From Actinopolyspora saharensis (GTDB taxonomy: Bacteria; Actinomycetota; Actinomycetes; Mycobacteriales; Pseudonocardiaceae), in the NCBI RefSeq assembly GCF_900100925.1, contig NZ_FNKO01000002.1, positions 248,001-312,000 of the forward strand: a stretch of 64,000 nucleotides of DNA, read 5' to 3'. Positions 24,576 to 33,730 of this stretch are shown piece after piece. Within the stretch, counting starts at the first letter, position 1. Each line of letters begins with the position of its first letter. Under the pieces are notes generated by a model that worked only from the letters and a program-made list of their open reading frames with translations, was not told the origin of the DNA and ran no database searches. The position numbers and the translations under genes were made by a program.

Positions 24576-25535
24576 CTACGCGTCACGCACGCACCGGAAA
24601 CCGATGTTGCCGATCGAGGAGTCCGGGGTCACTCCCTGCCGCGCCGACACCCGGTAACGGCGGCAGTGGGACTCGTGGCACAGGTAGGAACCACCACGTG
24701 CGCTACGCCGCTGCCCCACCGGAGGACCCTGCGGATCGGTTCCGACGCCTCCGGCCGGGTACTCGGGATCGAACCAGTCCGCGCACCACTCCCACACGTT
24801 GCCGGTCATGTTGTACAAGCCGTACCCGTTCGGGGCGAACTCGTCCACGGGGCAGGTGCCGTACCAGCCGTCCGCGCACTCGTTGCGCCCGGGGAACTCA
24901 CCCTGCCACACGTTCATCCGGTGCTCTCCCGAAGGTTCCAGCTCGTCACCCCACGGGAAGGCGCATCCCTCCAGTCCGCCGCGCGCCGCGTGCTCCCACT
25001 CGGCCTCGGTCGGCAACCGGAGCCCGGCCCAGACGCAGTAGGCCTGCGCGTCCCGGAAGGACACGTGCGTGACCGGGTGATCCGAACGCTGGACCACATC
25101 GGAGTGCGGCCCCTCCGGGCACCACCAGTAGGCCCCCTCGACCTGGCGCCACCAGGGGGCGGCCGCCACCCCCCGCGTGGGCGGGAAGTCGTCGGGCAGG
25201 AGGCCGCCGAACACGAACGACCATCCCCACAGCTCGGCGTCGGTCCGGTAGCCGGTCGCGTCCACGAAGGCGGCGAAATCCGCGACCGTCACCGTCGTGG
25301 GCGAGATCCAGTACGGATCGAGCCGCACCTCGCGTACCGGCCCCTCCCCGTCCTGCGCGTAGGCGTAATCCCGGTCCTCGCCCATGCGGAAGACGCCTCC
25401 GTCGAGCCGCACGAGTCCCGCGGTGGAACCGGAGCGGGCCTCGCCCCGGTCCACCACCGGCTCCTCCGCGGACGAGCTCGCGGCACGTCCCGCCGAGGGG
25501 GCGCAGCAGGCCGGTTTCTCCTCCTGCTCACTCAT
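24576..25535 (-). CDS. formylglycine-generating enzyme (sulfatase-modifying factor)
   Basis: This 319-residue enzyme converts the sulfatase active-site cysteine to formylglycine using O2 and copper. The family fold is visible throughout: FRMGEDRDYAYAQDGEGPVR, LPTEAEWEHAARGG, NMTGNVWEWCADWF. The two catalytic cysteines sit in GGSYLCHESHCRRYR at about residues 286 and 291. It ends with the standard GFRCV. The ATG at 25535 overlaps the sulfatase stop by 8 bp, so the two are translationally coupled; the sulfatase is the evident substrate. The N-terminal CCAPSAGR segment is common in actinobacterial members. Confidence 0.95.
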   Translation of the reverse strand: MSEQEEKPACCAPSAGRAASSSAEEPVVDRGEARSGSTAGLVRLDGGVFRMGEDRDYAYAQDGEGPVREVRLDPYWISPTTVTVADFAAFVDATGYRTDAELWGWSFVFGGLLPDDFPPTRGVAAAPWWRQVEGAYWWCPEGPHSDVVQRSDHPVTHVSFRDAQAYCVWAGLRLPTEAEWEHAARGGLEGCAFPWGDELEPSGEHRMNVWQGEFPGRNECADGWYGTCPVDEFAPNGYGLYNMTGNVWEWCADWFDPEYPAGGVGTDPQGPPVGQRRSARGGSYLCHESHCRRYRVSARQGVTPDSSIGNIGFRCVRDA

Positions 25536-27891
25536 GTGCCGCCCTGAACCTCTCGCGTCCCAGTTCGCTGTCGCTGTCGCTGTGCAGGTCGTCGCCGAGG
25601 TCCACGCGCACCGTGTGCAGCTTCCCCGTGAAGGCGTTGTCGACCACGGGGTAGTCCTCGGTGACCGGCGAGGCGCGGTCCACCCCGACGTCGAACGTCT
25701 CGTCGAAGGCGAAGTAGTAGGGGATGGTGGCCCCGACCCGCCCCTCGGCGACCTGCGCGCCGTCCACGGAGAGGGTCGCGGTGCCGCCCATGCCGACACC
25801 ACCGCCGTCGTAGGAGAACTCGAGCGCGATCTCGTGCGTTCCAGCGCTCAACGGCTCGGAGTCCTGCACCCGGTAGAGCTCGAGCCCGAAGTAGTTGTAC
25901 GCGTAGCAGGCCCTGCCCTCGTGCACGTACAGCGACCACCCGCCGAAGCGACCACCCTGGGCCACCAGGACGCCCTCGGCGCCGGCCTCGGGGATCTCGC
26001 AGCGTGCGGTGAGCGTGTGCGAGCGGTTCTTGACGTTGGGCGCGGTCTCCTCGGTCAAGCGTGACGCCGAACCGGGGAGGGTGATCGTCTTGCGGTCACC
26101 GTGCAGGTCGCGCCGTCCGGCCTCCCGCGGGTTCTCCCGCTCGGTCATGCGGTCGTCGAGCGGGAGGACGTTGTGGCGACTGGCCTCGATCATGAACAGC
26201 TGCTGCAGCTCCCGGAGCTTTTCCGGGTACTCGGCGGAGATGTCGTGGGCCTGGCTCCAGTCCACATTGGTGTTGTAGAGCTCCCACCGGTCGTCCTCGA
26301 AGCTGCTCTCCGAGCCGTCCTGCACCATCTCCCACGGGGTTCCGTGCCGGGTCACCGCCATCCAGCCGTCCTGGTAGATGCCCCTGTTGCCCACCATCTC
26401 GAAGTACTGGACCCGGTGGCGGTCGGCGGCGTCGGCGTCGTTGAAGGTGTAGAGCATGCTCGTGCCCTCGACGGGCTGCTGGGTCACCCCGTTGACCTCC
26501 GTGGGCTCCGGGATCCCCGCCGCTTCCAGGACCGTGGGCAGCACGTCGATGACGTGGTGGAACTGGTTGCGGATCCCGCCCGGTTCGGCGATGCCGCGCG
26601 GCCAGTGGACGATCATCCCGTCCCTCGTCCCGCCGAAGTGCGAGGCGACCTGCTTGGTCCACTGGTAGGGCGTGTTCATCGCCAGCGCCCAGCCGACCGG
26701 GTAGTGCGCGTGCGTGCTGGAGTCGCCCAGCTGCTCGCGGTACCGGTTGATCGTCTCCGCGTCGTCCGGGATGCCGCTGGCGTAGCGGTGCTCGTTGAGG
26801 GTGCCGCCGAGCCCGCCCTCCGCGGAGGCCCCGTTGTCGCCGAGGATGTAGACGAACAGGGTGTTGTCCAGCTCCCCCTGCTCCTCCAGGGCGTCCACGA
26901 AACGACCGATCTGGTCGTCGGTGTGCTCGGCGAAACCGGCGTACAGCTCCATCAGCGAGGCCGCCGACTCGCGCTCGGCGTCGGAGAGCTCGTCCCAGTG
27001 CGGGACTCCCTCCGCCCACGGCGCCAGCTCGGTGTCCGGCGGAACGACCCCCAGCTCCTTCTGCCGCTGCAGGGTGATCTCGCGCTGCCGGTCCCAGCCG
27101 TGGTCGAAGGCCCCGCGGTACTTGTCCCGGTACTCCTTCGGGACGTGGTACGGGGCGTGGGTGGCGCCGAACGGCAGGTAGGCGAAGAACGGGTTGTCGG
27201 GTTTGAGCGACTTCTGGTCCTTGACCCAGTCGATCGCGCGGTCCACGAGGTCCTCGGAGAGGTGGTAACCGTCCTCCGGCCTGCGCGAGGGCTCCACCGG
27301 GCTGGTCCCGTCGAACAGCACCGGGTACCAGTGGTTCATCTCCGCGCACAGGAAGCCGTAGAACTTCTCGAAGCCCTCACCCGTGGGCCAGCGGTCGAAC
27401 GGCCCCGCCGCGCTCACGTCCCGCGCCGGGGTCTGGTGCCACTTCCCGAAGGCGCCGGTGTTGTAACCGTTGCCCGCCAGGATCTGCCCGATCGTCCCCG
27501 CGCTCAGGGGGCGTGTCCCGTCGTAGCCCGGCGCGGCGCTGGCCATCTCGGTCGTCACGCCCATCCCCACGGAATGGTGGTTGCGCCCGGTCAGCAGGGA
27601 CTGCCTGGTGGGAGAGCAGACGGCTGTGACGTGGAAACGCGTGTAGCGCAGTCCCCCCTCGGCGAGCCGCTCCGCCGTGGGCATCTCGCACGGACCGCCG
27701 AAGGCGCTCGGAGCTCCGAAGCCCATGTCGTCCAGCAGCACGACGACCACGTTCGGTGCGCCTTCGGGGGCGCTCACCTGCTCCGGAGGGGTGAACGGCG
27801 GGTCCTGCGAGTGGATGTCCAATGAGGTGGGATCCTGCCGGGTCTTTCCCGAGATCGGCAGACGTGTGCGCGACGTCTCCGCGTCTCCCAT
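25528..27891 (-). CDS. type I sulfatase (arylsulfatase family)
   Basis: The 787-residue protein is an alkaline-phosphatase-superfamily sulfatase. The calcium-binding DDMGFG is near residue 54. The formylglycine motif CSPTR, with modified cysteine at residue 92, lies in AVCSPTRQSLLTGR; ILGDNGASAEGG occurs mid-protein. The C-terminal 170 residues form a beta-rich domain (GGRFGGWSLYVHEGRACY) often seen in long bacterial arylsulfatases. It hydrolyses sulfate esters; the natural substrate is unknown. No signal peptide is visible, so it is probably cytoplasmic or exported after folding. ATG 27891 has an excellent AGGAGG 6 bases upstream. The partner formylglycine-generating enzyme overlaps its 3' end. 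Confidence 0.95.
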   Translation of the reverse strand: MGDAETSRTRLPISGKTRQDPTSLDIHSQDPPFTPPEQVSAPEGAPNVVVVLLDDMGFGAPSAFGGPCEMPTAERLAEGGLRYTRFHVTAVCSPTRQSLLTGRNHHSVGMGVTTEMASAAPGYDGTRPLSAGTIGQILAGNGYNTGAFGKWHQTPARDVSAAGPFDRWPTGEGFEKFYGFLCAEMNHWYPVLFDGTSPVEPSRRPEDGYHLSEDLVDRAIDWVKDQKSLKPDNPFFAYLPFGATHAPYHVPKEYRDKYRGAFDHGWDRQREITLQRQKELGVVPPDTELAPWAEGVPHWDELSDAERESAASLMELYAGFAEHTDDQIGRFVDALEEQGELDNTLFVYILGDNGASAEGGLGGTLNEHRYASGIPDDAETINRYREQLGDSSTHAHYPVGWALAMNTPYQWTKQVASHFGGTRDGMIVHWPRGIAEPGGIRNQFHHVIDVLPTVLEAAGIPEPTEVNGVTQQPVEGTSMLYTFNDADAADRHRVQYFEMVGNRGIYQDGWMAVTRHGTPWEMVQDGSESSFEDDRWELYNTNVDWSQAHDISAEYPEKLRELQQLFMIEASRHNVLPLDDRMTERENPREAGRRDLHGDRKTITLPGSASRLTEETAPNVKNRSHTLTARCEIPEAGAEGVLVAQGGRFGGWSLYVHEGRACYAYNYFGLELYRVQDSEPLSAGTHEIALEFSYDGGGVGMGGTATLSVDGAQVAEGRVGATIPYYFAFDETFDVGVDRASPVTEDYPVVDNAFTGKLHTVRVDLGDDLHSDSDSELGRERFRAAHE

Positions 27892-28061
27892 GTTCGACCT
27901 CCTGCACTGGGTGGATTGCGACAGCATGCGATCCGGACCGTTCAAACCGGAAAAACCACGGTCGTCAAAAAAGATCGCCTTTGATCGTTCGACGCTTTGC
28001 CCCGCGGCGCGACAACGGACTCGGACAATTAATCGCCGACCCCTGTCGTTATTCGACGGGC

Positions 28062-28089
28062 ATACTATCCGACAGCGGAACGAACGCAA
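28062..28089 (-). promoter_or_regulatory. candidate sigma-70-type promoter of the sulfatase operon
   Basis: On the minus strand TTGCGT (28084-28089) and TAGTAT (28062-28067) are separated by 16 bases. Transcription would start near 28055 and leave a leader of about 165 nt before the sulfatase ATG. Both hexamers are near consensus in an otherwise GC-rich region. Confidence 0.4.
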
Positions 28090-28202
28090 CCCCCATCGCG
28101 ACCGACCCCCTCCCCGAGATAGACCTCAAAATCGAAAACGGCAAACTCCATCCCCAGCGCAGAGACCACACGGGAACACTTCAGACGATTTTTGAATTAA
28201 CC

Positions 28203-28225
28203 CCATAGATAGTTTCTATATGGGT
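28203..28225. promoter_or_regulatory. inverted repeat in AT-rich patch
   Basis: CCCATA and TATGGG arms flank 11 bases (GATAGTTTCTA). The element lies about 115 bp upstream of the candidate sulfatase promoter and just beyond the osmC terminator. It may be an operator; no regulator is adjacent. Confidence 0.3.
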
Positions 28226-28367
28226 ACCGCAAACCACAGCGAAGAGAAAGGACACACTGCTCGCACCCCGCGCACCGGACCGAGGACCGGCCGCCCGAAC
28301 ACGAAGGGTGTCGGACGCGAATCCGTATGTGTACGATTCACGGGCGGAAATGCCCCGCGAACGAGTC

Positions 28368-28396
28368 GCGTCCACCGGAACGGATCCGGTGGACGC
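28368..28396 (-). terminator. osmC terminator hairpin
   Basis: GCGTCCACCGGA and TCCGGTGGACGC form a perfect 12-bp stem with a 5-base loop, 47 bp downstream of the OsmC stop on its strand. Confidence 0.75.
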
Positions 28397-28442
28397 GCTC
28401 CGCGAAAGACCTTCCCCGCGGCAGCGCGGAGGTGAGCCCGGG

Positions 28443-28916
28443 TCAGGACTCCACGCGGATCTCCGGCTCGTGGCGCACCGGGAAGTTGACCGAATTCGCG
28501 ATGAAGCACCTGCGGTGCGCCTGCTCGTGCGCCCTCGACGCGGTCTCCCGCATCGACTCGTCCCGCACGGTCACGACCGGACGCAGCACCACCTCGGTGA
28601 ACCGCCCCCCTCCGGAAGCTTGCTCGACCATGGTGCCCGTGGCGGAGTCGCGGTAGTCGGTGACCACCGCCCCGGAGGAGGCGCAGATGCCCAGGTACCA
28701 GAGCATGTGGCACTCCGCGAGCGCGGCGACCAGCAGCTCCTCCGGGTTCATCAGTCCCGGATCCCCCAGGAAGGCAGGATCGGCCGAGCCGTGCAGCACC
28801 GGCTTGCCCGCCACCTCGACGACGTGCTCGCGACCGTAGGAGCGGTACGTCTCGGTACCGCTGCCCCGGTTGCCCGTCCACCGCACCGCGGTGGTGTACT
28901 CGTGCTCCTCGGACAT
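28443..28916 (-). CDS. OsmC family peroxiredoxin-like protein
   Basis: A 157-residue OsmC/Ohr-fold protein. Family landmarks are NPEELLVAALAECHMLWYL (first catalytic cysteine at about residue 69, in AECHM) and the second cysteine in AHRRCFIANSVN near 137. OsmC proteins reduce organic or other peroxides in the cytoplasm with two cysteines. This one belongs to the general OsmC rather than the Ohr subgroup, judging by the SYGREHVVEVAGK opening. It is monocistronic: a hairpin follows its stop and the lepA terminator precedes it. Confidence 0.9.
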   Translation of the reverse strand: MSEEHEYTTAVRWTGNRGSGTETYRSYGREHVVEVAGKPVLHGSADPAFLGDPGLMNPEELLVAALAECHMLWYLGICASSGAVVTDYRDSATGTMVEQASGGGRFTEVVLRPVVTVRDESMRETASRAHEQAHRRCFIANSVNFPVRHEPEIRVES

Positions 28917-29061
28917 CGCTCTCCCGTCTCGTGATCGGTGTCGACGGCTACGGGAGACGATTCAACTACGCACCCTGGACGCTCGGCGACACGAACGCAC
29001 CGGAACGCGGATGCCCGTCAGCGAGCCACCGGCGGAGCGGGCTTCGCCCCGCTGGAGCGCT

Positions 29062-29099
29062 CACTCGCGCGTGCCGGGCGCACCCGGAGGGCGCGAGTG
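29062..29099 (-). terminator. lepA terminator hairpin
   Basis: CACTCGCGC (29062-29070) pairs with GCGCGAGTG (29091-29099), enclosing the smaller hairpin CCGGG-CGCA-CCCGG. It lies about 90 bp after the lepA stop on the minus strand. Confidence 0.65.
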
Positions 29100-29187
29100 G
29101 CCGCGCCGCGCGGCAGCGGGGCACGTGGAGCCGATCACTGCCGCACGCGCCCCGCGACGGCCTCGCGGAGACTTTCAGCGTCGGGCC

Positions 29188-31041
29188 TTACTTCTTGCCC
29201 TTGGAGGAGTCGTCCTTGGCCGAATCGTCCGTGGACAGCGCGGCCACGAAGGCCTCCTGCGGGACCTCGACGCGACCGACCGTCTTCATCTTCTTCTTGC
29301 CTTCCTTCTGCTTTTCCAGCAGCTTGCGCTTACGGCTGATGTCACCGCCGTAGCACTTGGCGAGGACGTCCTTGCGCATGGCGCGGATCGTCTCGCGGGC
29401 TATGATCCGCGAGCCCACTGCGGCCTGGACCGGCACCTCGAACTGCTGACGCGGGATCAGCTCGCGCAGCTTCGAGGCCATCCGCGCACCGTAGGAGTAG
29501 GCGTTGTCCTTGTGCACGATCGCGCTGAACGCGTCCACGGGCTCGTGCTGCAGCAGGATGTCCACCTTGACCAGATCCGAGGCCTGCGTACCGGACTCCT
29601 CGTAGTCCATGGAGGCGTAGCCGCGCGTGCGCGATTTGAGGTGGTCGAAGAAGTCGAACACGATCTCGCCCAGCGGCATGGTGTAGCGCAGCTCGACGCG
29701 GCTCTCGGAGAGGTAGTCCATGCTGTCGAGCTGCCCGCGCCTGCTCTGGCACAGCTCCATGATCGCGCCGACGAACTCGGACGGAGCGATCACGGTGCAC
29801 TTGGCGATCGGCTCGCGCACCTCCTGGACCTTGTTCTCGGGCCAGTCGGAGGGGTTGGTGACCTCGACCTCGGTGCCGTCCTGCAACGTGACGTTGTAGA
29901 CCACGTTCGGGGCGGTGGAGATGAGGTTCAGGTTGTACTCGCGCTCCAGCCGCGCCCTGGTGATCTCCAGGTGCAGCAGCCCGAGGAAACCGCAGCGGAA
30001 ACCGAAGCCGAGCGCTCCCGACGTCTCCGGCTCGTAGGTCAGCGCGGCGTCGTTGAGCAGCAGCTTGTCCAGCGCGTCCCGCAGGACCGGGTAGTCGGAG
30101 CCCTCGATCGGGTAGAGCCCGGCGTAAACCATGGGGATCGGGTCCCGGTAGCCGGGCAGCGCCTGCTCGGCCCCGTTCTTCGCGAAGGTGACCGTGTCCC
30201 CGACCCTGGACTGGCGGACGTCCTTGACCCCGGTGATCAGGTAGCCGACCTCGCCGACCCCGAGTCCCTCGGAGGGCTTCTGGTCCGGCGATATGACCCC
30301 CACTTCCAACAGCTCGTGGGTGGCCCCGGTCGACATCATCCGGATCTTCTCCCGCGGGGTGATCTTGCCGTCGACCACCCGGATGTAGGTGATCACGCCC
30401 CGGTAGGTGTCGTAGACCGAGTCGAAGATCATCGCACGCGCGGGCGCGTCCTGCTCGCCGACCGGCGGGGGGACGTTGACCACCACCGCGTCGAGCACCT
30501 CGGCCACGCCCTCACCGCTCTTGGCCGAGACCCGCAGCACGTCGGACTCCGCGCAGCCGATGATGTGGGCGAGCTCCGCGGCGTAGTAGTCCGGCTCCGC
30601 GGAGGGGAGGTCGATCTTGTTGAGCACGGGGATGATCTCCAGGTCGTGCTCCATGGCCAGGTAGAGGTTGGCCAGGGTCTGCGCCTCGATGCCCTGGGAC
30701 GCGTCGACCAGCAGGATGGCGCCCTCGCACGCGGCCAGGGAGCGGCTGACCTCGTAGGTGAAGTCGACGTGCCCCGGCGTGTCGATCAGGTGCAGCACGT
30801 AGTCCTCGTTGTCGAGCTGCCACGGCAGCCGCACGTTCTGCGACTTGATCGTGATGCCGCGCTCGCGCTCCAGGTCCATCCGGTCCAGGTACTGGTCCCG
30901 ATACGCGCGCTCGTCGAGCACCTCGGTGAGCTGCAGCACCCGGTCGGCCAGTGTCGACTTGCCGTGGTCGATGTGGGCGATGATGCAGAAGTTCCTGATG
31001 CGTTCAGGAGACGTGAAGGTCGTGTCTGCGAAGGTGCTCAC
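29188..31041 (-). CDS. lepA: elongation factor 4 (back-translocase LepA)
   Basis: The 617-residue GTPase contains G1 [14 protein letters not shown]2 RGITI, G3 DTPGHVDF and G4 NKIDLP in order, then EF-G-like domains II, III and V and the LepA-specific C-terminal domain ([22 protein letters not shown]). EF4 acts on stalled or mistranslocated ribosomes under ionic or low-temperature stress. The last 20 or so residues, rich in Asp, Ser and Lys, are a lineage extension. GTG 31041 has AGGAAG 6 bases upstream. It sits at the end of the conserved leftward backbone that includes holA. Confidence 0.97.
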   Translation of the reverse strand: MSTFADTTFTSPERIRNFCIIAHIDHGKSTLADRVLQLTEVLDERAYRDQYLDRMDLERERGITIKSQNVRLPWQLDNEDYVLHLIDTPGHVDFTYEVSRSLAACEGAILLVDASQGIEAQTLANLYLAMEHDLEIIPVLNKIDLPSAEPDYYAAELAHIIGCAESDVLRVSAKSGEGVAEVLDAVVVNVPPPVGEQDAPARAMIFDSVYDTYRGVITYIRVVDGKITPREKIRMMSTGATHELLEVGVISPDQKPSEGLGVGEVGYLITGVKDVRQSRVGDTVTFAKNGAEQALPGYRDPIPMVYAGLYPIEGSDYPVLRDALDKLLLNDAALTYEPETSGALGFGFRCGFLGLLHLEITRARLEREYNLNLISTAPNVVYNVTLQDGTEVEVTNPSDWPENKVQEVREPIAKCTVIAPSEFVGAIMELCQSRRGQLDSMDYLSESRVELRYTMPLGEIVFDFFDHLKSRTRGYASMDYEESGTQASDLVKVDILLQHEPVDAFSAIVHKDNAYSYGARMASKLRELIPRQQFEVPVQAAVGSRIIARETIRAMRKDVLAKCYGGDISRKRKLLEKQKEGKKKMKTVGRVEVPQEAFVAALSTDDSAKDDSSKGKK

Positions 31042-31221
31042 TGAAGTCTTCCTCGCGGGATGTCGACTCGCGTACGGGCAGGGATTTGCTTCCATCGTCT
31101 CACGAAAGTCGTGGATGTCCGATGCCAGCTCCGGGACCGGGGTGCTGCGCGGACCGCTGCCTCCCCGGCAACGGCGGTCTCGCGCGAGACGGTACGCCGG
31201 AGCGCGGGAGGGCGGAAGCGC

Positions 31222-31602
31222 TCACTGCTGCCGCACGTCGGCGCGCAGCGGATGCTCGGGGGGCACCTCGACGAGCACGATCCGCATCCCGTCCGGGTCC
31301 GCGACGGTTCCCTCGATCAGCCCCCAGGGTTGGCGTGCGGGCTCGGACAGCACCTCGACTCCGCGCTCGCGCAGCTGCCGAACGCTCTCGGCTGCGTCCC
31401 GCACCTGCAACCACAGCATCTGGTCGGGACTCGGACCGGTGCTGCCGCTGCCGGAAACCTCCAGCAGCCCCTGCCCGAGGAAGAACACCGTCCCCCCGGG
31501 GAACTCGCGGTGGACGGCCAGGCCGAGCACGTCGCGGTAGAACCGCACCGAACGATCGTGGTCTCCGGGCCGCAGAATCATCCTGCTGCTGAGAACGTCC
31601 AT
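31222..31602 (-). CDS. VOC family (glyoxalase/bleomycin-resistance fold) protein
   Basis: The 126-residue product has the paired beta-alpha-beta-beta-beta units of the vicinal oxygen chelate fold: RMILRPGDHDRSVRFYRDVLG at the start, PWGLIEGTVADPDGMRIVLVE at the end. Metal ligand candidates are a His near the start, and a Glu in the final strand. Single-domain members include glyoxalases, dioxygenases and drug-binding proteins; no specific role can be assigned. It stands alone between lepA (same strand, 180 bp downstream) and the divergent SPFH gene. Confidence 0.85.
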   Translation of the reverse strand: MDVLSSRMILRPGDHDRSVRFYRDVLGLAVHREFPGGTVFFLGQGLLEVSGSGSTGPSPDQMLWLQVRDAAESVRQLRERGVEVLSEPARQPWGLIEGTVADPDGMRIVLVEVPPEHPLRADVRQQ

Positions 31603-31775
31603 GTCCCCGTCCTACCCGATCGCGGACGGATCCGCCGAACGGTCGCGGCGCTCACGGGCGCTCCATCAGGCCGGGCCCAGCCTCGGCAGGAGCTGTGGTG
31701 CGTCCCGTCGACGGCTCGTTCGGCCGGCTTCCCCGCCACTCCCGTGGGCAACTGGGATCACCCGACGGTTCGGGA

Positions 31776-31824
31776 TTGATCACCTACCGAAAAAGTGATA
31801 TCATTATGATGTCTACAAGACATC
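31776..31824 (+). promoter_or_regulatory. promoter of the SPFH/RHH unit with overlapping inverted repeat
   Basis: TTGATC (31776-31781) and TATCAT (31799-31804) are spaced by exactly 17 bases, one of the best promoters in the window. Immediately downstream, covering the predicted start site, is the perfect inverted repeat GATGTC-TACAA-GACATC (31808-31824). A protein bound there would block initiation; the ribbon-helix-helix protein encoded two genes later is the obvious candidate. Confidence 0.6.
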
Positions 31825-31847
31825 GGTTTCGACTCCGAGGAGGATCG

Positions 31848-32792
31848 ATGAGCGCGGACGGTTCCGCCACCCGACCACCGGACCCCGCATCCGAGGCCAC
31901 CGTCTCGATGCCCGACCCCGAGATCCGCGAGTACGCGGCACGGGAACGCGCCCCCGGACTGCCGATGCTCGGGCTGGGACTGCTCGCGCTGTTCGGCGGC
32001 ATCGCGCTGGTGACCATCGGGGGTGCCACGTCGACGTGGTGGCTGCTGGCGATCGGGATCGTCGTCGTAATCGGAGGACTGCTGGTCCTGATCGGGCTGG
32101 TGGCCGTCTCCCCGGGAGAGGCGCGGGTGCTGCAGTTCCTCGGCCGCTACACCGGGACGCTGCGTCCGGCCGGGTTGCAGTGGGTCAATCCGCTGACCAC
32201 GCGCAGGCCCATCTCCACACGGATCCGCAATCACGAGACCAACGTGATGAAGGTCAACGACGCCGACGGCAGCCCGATCGAGATCGCCGCGGTCGTCGTG
32301 TGGCAAGTCGCCGACACCGCGCAGGCGTCGTTCACGGTCGACGACTTCGTCGAGTTCGTGCAGACCCAGACCGAAACTGCGGTGCGGCACATCGCCACCA
32401 GCTACTCCTATGACAGTGCGGGCTCGGAGAACCTCTCGCTGCGGGAGAACGCGTCCGAGATAACCGCCAAGCTGTCCGTCGAAGTCGCCGAAAGGGTCCG
32501 CCCCGCTGGGGTGGAGGTCGTGGAATCCCGCCTCACTCACCTGGCCTACGCTCCGGAGATCGCGCAGTCGATGCTGCAGCGCCAACAGGCAGAGGCGGTC
32601 GTGGCCGCGCGGGAGCGGATCGTGCAGGGCGCGGTCGGGATGGTGGAGTCCGCTCTCCGCGATCTCTCCGAACAGGAGGTCGTCGAGCTCGACGAGGAGC
32701 GCAAGGCAGCCATGGTCAGCAACCTGCTGGTGGTGCTGTGCGGCGACAACGCGGCGCAACCGGTGGTCAACACCAGCTCGTTGTATCACTGA
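31848..32792 (+). CDS. SPFH/Band 7 domain membrane protein
   Basis: A 314-residue protein with two adjacent hydrophobic segments at about residues 40-60 and 65-85. The SPFH domain follows ([20 protein letters not shown], then [23 protein letters not shown] and [19 protein letters not shown]), and then a helical tail [20 protein letters not shown]. These stomatin/flotillin-like proteins form membrane microdomain scaffolds. ATG 31848 has GAGGAGGATCG upstream. The next gene, a ribbon-helix-helix protein, starts 8 bp after its stop, so they are cotranscribed. Function is likely structural or protease-regulatory, but no protease (NfeD-type) gene is adjacent. Confidence 0.9.
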   Translation: MSADGSATRPPDPASEATVSMPDPEIREYAARERAPGLPMLGLGLLALFGGIALVTIGGATSTWWLLAIGIVVVIGGLLVLIGLVAVSPGEARVLQFLGRYTGTLRPAGLQWVNPLTTRRPISTRIRNHETNVMKVNDADGSPIEIAAVVVWQVADTAQASFTVDDFVEFVQTQTETAVRHIATSYSYDSAGSENLSLRENASEITAKLSVEVAERVRPAGVEVVESRLTHLAYAPEIAQSMLQRQQAEAVVAARERIVQGAVGMVESALRDLSEQEVVELDEERKAAMVSNLLVVLCGDNAAQPVVNTSSLYH

Positions 32793-32800
32793 GGTGTTCC

Positions 32801-33022
32801 GTGGCATCCCGCAAGAGCTTCCTGCTGCGGTTGGACCCGACCGTTCACGACGCGCTCGCGCGCTGGGCGGGTGACGAACTGCGCAGCACCAACGCGCAGA
32901 TCGAGTTCCTGCTGCGCCGCGCGCTCGAGGACGCGGGGCGGCTACCGAGCAACGCCGGGGCCCAGCCCCGCCGGGGACGGCCGGCCAAGCACGACGAGCA
33001 GCCGCGCGAGCACGGCGGCTGA
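32801..33022 (+). CDS. ribbon-helix-helix DNA-binding protein
   Basis: The 73-residue product opens SRKSFLLRLDPTVHDALARW, a ribbon-helix-helix motif (strand, then two helices with RSTNAQIEFLLRRALEDAG), followed by a basic Pro/Arg/Lys tail RRGRPAKHD resembling an AT-hook. Arc/CopG-type proteins bind DNA as dimers of dimers on short inverted repeats. GTG 32801 has a GAGGTG site 5 bases upstream and lies 8 bp after the SPFH stop. The inverted repeat over the SPFH promoter is a likely autoregulatory target. No toxin gene is adjacent, so it is not obviously an antitoxin. Confidence 0.85.
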   Translation: MASRKSFLLRLDPTVHDALARWAGDELRSTNAQIEFLLRRALEDAGRLPSNAGAQPRRGRPAKHDEQPREHGG

Positions 33023-33061
33023 CCTCCTCGAACCGGACACGGCTGCCGTATTCGGGATTGC

Positions 33062-33205
33062 TATCATGGCCAACCGCACCGCGCGGCGTTTCCGACATGG
33101 AGGAAGGCCGTCCGCCGCACCCTCGTCTTCGCGCGAGGGCAGCACGGGGACGGCGCCGTTCGAGCGCGGTCGCGACACTCCGGTCGATCAGAAAGAGGCG
33201 TAACA
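33062..33205 (+). promoter_or_regulatory. rpsT upstream region with -10 element
   Basis: TATCAT at 33062-33067 is a good -10 hexamer; a matching -35 is not clear. Transcription from it would give rpsT a leader of about 130 nt, long enough for autoregulation, although no known leader fold was recognised. Confidence 0.35.
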
Positions 33206-33466
33206 GTGGCCAACATCAAGTCCTCCAAGAAGCGTGTCCTGATCAACGAGCGCAACCGCCGTCGCAACAAGTCCGTCAAGACCACGGTCAAGACCGCGAT
33301 GCGCAAGTTCCGCGAGGCCGCTGCCGCCGGCGACAGGGAGAAGGCCGTCGAGCTGGAGCGGGCCGCCACGCGCGAGTTGGACAAGGCCGCCAAGAAGGGC
33401 GTCATCCACCGCAACCAGGCCGCCAACAAGAAGTCCTCGATGGCTCGCCAGCTCAACCAGCTCTGA
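33206..33466 (+). CDS. rpsT: 30S ribosomal protein bS20
   Basis: An 86-residue, very basic helical protein: [20 protein letters not shown] at the start and [19 protein letters not shown] at the end are diagnostic of bS20, which binds 16S rRNA early in 30S assembly. It starts with GTG, preceded by AAAGAGGCGTAACA. It is read opposite to holA and lepA, which flank it, the usual arrangement in actinobacteria. A strong terminator follows. Confidence 0.97.
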   Translation: MANIKSSKKRVLINERNRRRNKSVKTTVKTAMRKFREAAAAGDREKAVELERAATRELDKAAKKGVIHRNQAANKKSSMARQLNQL

Positions 33467-33660
33467 CGATCCGATCCGACCGGGCGGTTCACTTCCGCGT
33501 CGAGTCGAGGGGGTCGAGTCGAGGGGACTGTCGAACCACGTCAACGACGACTCCGCGCGGTGAAACCGGCTCGGATCAAGAGGTCGCGCGGATCGGCTCG
33601 GTACTCGTCCGATCCGCGCGGGGCACTGCAGCGGCACCCCGCGAAAGCGGTGGAGACCGC

Positions 33661-33689
33661 GGGCCCCTCCGGCGCTGCCGGAGGGGCCC
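33661..33689 (+). terminator. rpsT terminator
   Basis: GGGCCCCTCCGG and CCGGAGGGGCCC form a perfect 12-bp stem with loop CGCTG, followed by TTCTCGTTCC, a weak T-tract. This is the most classical intrinsic terminator in the window and may also serve holA from the other side. Confidence 0.9.
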
Positions 33690-33730
33690 TTCTCGTTCCG
33701 GGGGACTTGATTCCGGCAGCGCCCGGCGAC

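Larger units (their letters stand above)
27892..28442. other. 551-bp region: sulfatase promoter and osmC terminator
   Basis: Contains, from left to right, the 165-bp putative leader of the sulfatase operon, a promoter candidate at 28062-28089, an AT-rich patch with the inverted repeat CCCATA-N11-TATGGG (28203-28225), and the osmC terminator. The AT content around 28190-28230 is unusually high for the window. No gene is supported. Confidence 0.55.

Noticed and set aside
22851..25547. An 898-codon plus-strand frame opposite the LysR and formylglycine-enzyme genes
   Set aside because: The sense-strand proteins show family motifs; this one has none and spans two unrelated genes and the gap between them.
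28870..31044. A 724-codon frame antisense to lepA
   Set aside because: LepA is unambiguous on the other strand; the antisense product is low complexity.
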